From Candidatus Dormiibacter sp. (GTDB lineage: Bacteria > Chloroflexota > Dormibacteria > UBA8260), in assembly GCA_025450495.1 (NCBI GenBank), contig JANWHI010000071.1, forward strand, positions 1-5,310: a stretch of DNA of 5,310 bases. Direction: 5' to 3'. Within the stretch, counting starts at the first letter, position 1; the number at the start of each line of letters is the position of its first letter. The notes beneath the pieces were generated by a model. That model had not been told where the DNA came from and did no database searches. It saw only the letters and a list, made by a program, of their open reading frames with translations. Position numbers and translations under genes: made by a program. This document shows positions 4,760-5,310 of this stretch, one piece after another.

Positions 4760-5310
4760 GTGAGTGGACTGCGCGTCGTTCCCGACAACGGCCACGCCGA
4801 CGAGCTTGGGACTGCCCTGGAGGACCTGCGTCGCTATCAGGCCATGTTCGAACGCGGGTCGATCGGACAGCTGACGCTGGACATGCCCGGGATGCGCATC
4901 TGCGCGGTCAACCAGGCGTTCTGCACCATGACGGGTTACACCCGCGAGGAGCTGCTCGGCGGCGACTACAATCGGCTCTTCCGCCACGGGGGGCCCTGGG
5001 ACTTCCTGCCCACCGAACGCCTGCTGCGAGGTGAGATCGATACCTATGCGATCGAACGGGAGATGCCGCACAAGGATGGCCAGCTCATCCCAGCGCTGAG
5101 CACGATGTCGGCACGACGCTGCACGCACGGCAACGTCGAGCAGCTGACGATCCTGACCCAGGAGCTCACCTCACAACGCGTTGCCGAGGACGCCCAGCGC
5201 GACAGCGAGATGATCCTCGGCGCGGCCATCGCCTCGTCGGCTGTGTCGGTGACCACGTTCGATCGCGACCTGCATTTCACCTTCCTCGCCGGCGGCGCCA
5301 TGGGCCGCGC
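4760..5310 (+). CDS. PAS-domain signalling protein, 3' end beyond window
   Basis: An open frame from GTG at 4760 runs off the right edge; 183 complete codons are visible. Residues about 24-140 form a PAS domain: RRYQAMFERGSIGQLTLD, then ICAVNQAFCTMTGYTREELLGGDY (the N-x-x-F-x-x-x-T-G-Y signature) and a strand/loop with HKDGQLIPALSTMSA. A short helical linker (QELTSQRVAEDAQRDSEM, 134-151) leads to what looks like a second PAS domain (AIASSAVSVTTFDRDLHFTFLAGGAMG). Tandem PAS modules usually feed an output domain such as a histidine kinase, GGDEF/EAL or phosphatase; none is within the window. No signal peptide or membrane helix is visible, so it is probably cytoplasmic. No other ATG, GTG or TTG exists in frame back to about 4583, but the GTG lacks a strong Shine-Dalgarno sequence; ATG at 4844 is a less likely alternative because it would trim the helix before the PAS core. 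Confidence 0.88.
   Translation, partial: MSGLRVVPDNGHADELGTALEDLRRYQAMFERGSIGQLTLDMPGMRICAVNQAFCTMTGYTREELLGGDYNRLFRHGGPWDFLPTERLLRGEIDTYAIEREMPHKDGQLIPALSTMSARRCTHGNVEQLTILTQELTSQRVAEDAQRDSEMILGAAIASSAVSVTTFDRDLHFTFLAGGAMGR

Noticed and set aside
4544..5128. Minus-strand open frame of 194 codons across the gap and the PAS gene
   Set aside because: Mostly antisense to clear PAS-domain sequence; its own translation shows no family features.

Overview
The window is GC-rich double-stranded DNA with densely packed genes, GTG starts and clear purine-rich ribosome binding sites. It looks like a high-GC bacterium of the Actinomycetota, or a related terrestrial lineage such as Dormibacterota/Chloroflexota. 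The DUF6458-like protein, the TetR/VOC pair and the PAS protein resemble actinobacterial families, but the sequence alone does not fix the phylum. I see no rRNA, tRNA, CRISPR array, insertion sequence or phage gene. No gene-free stretch exceeds 300 bases; the longest are about 230 (241-470) and 218 (4542-4759).

Layout. (1) 1-240: the 3' end of a small two-helix membrane protein with a Thr-rich tail, closed by a strong intrinsic terminator at 261-296. (2) 471-1553: a divergent pair, a TetR-family repressor on the minus strand and a VOC (glyoxalase-fold) protein on the plus strand. The 111-base gap holds a 23-bp imperfect palindrome covering the tetR start region, which suggests local autoregulation. 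(3) 1720-4541: a two-gene operon with an ATGA stop/start overlap. The first gene is an ECF-type sigma factor. The second is a 752-residue single-pass membrane protein with a short cytoplasmic N-terminus and a large outer part: Ig-like domain, Pro/Thr linker, apparent beta-propeller and second Ig-like domain. By position and topology this is a candidate anti-sigma/sensor partner, but it lacks the classical zinc-binding anti-sigma signature. (4) 4542-4759: a regulatory-looking gap with a hairpin, a perfect TGTGA-N6-TCACA CRP-type palindrome and a cluster of GAACC repeats. (5) 4760 to the right edge: the start of a PAS-domain signalling protein, cut off by the window.

The theme is sensing and transcriptional control: a repressor/enzyme-like pair, a sigma factor with a membrane partner, and a PAS sensor behind a possible cAMP-type site. 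The most unusual element is the ECF sigma factor coupled to the propeller-bearing membrane protein. The two cotranscribed genes probably act together; links between the other units are only by proximity.
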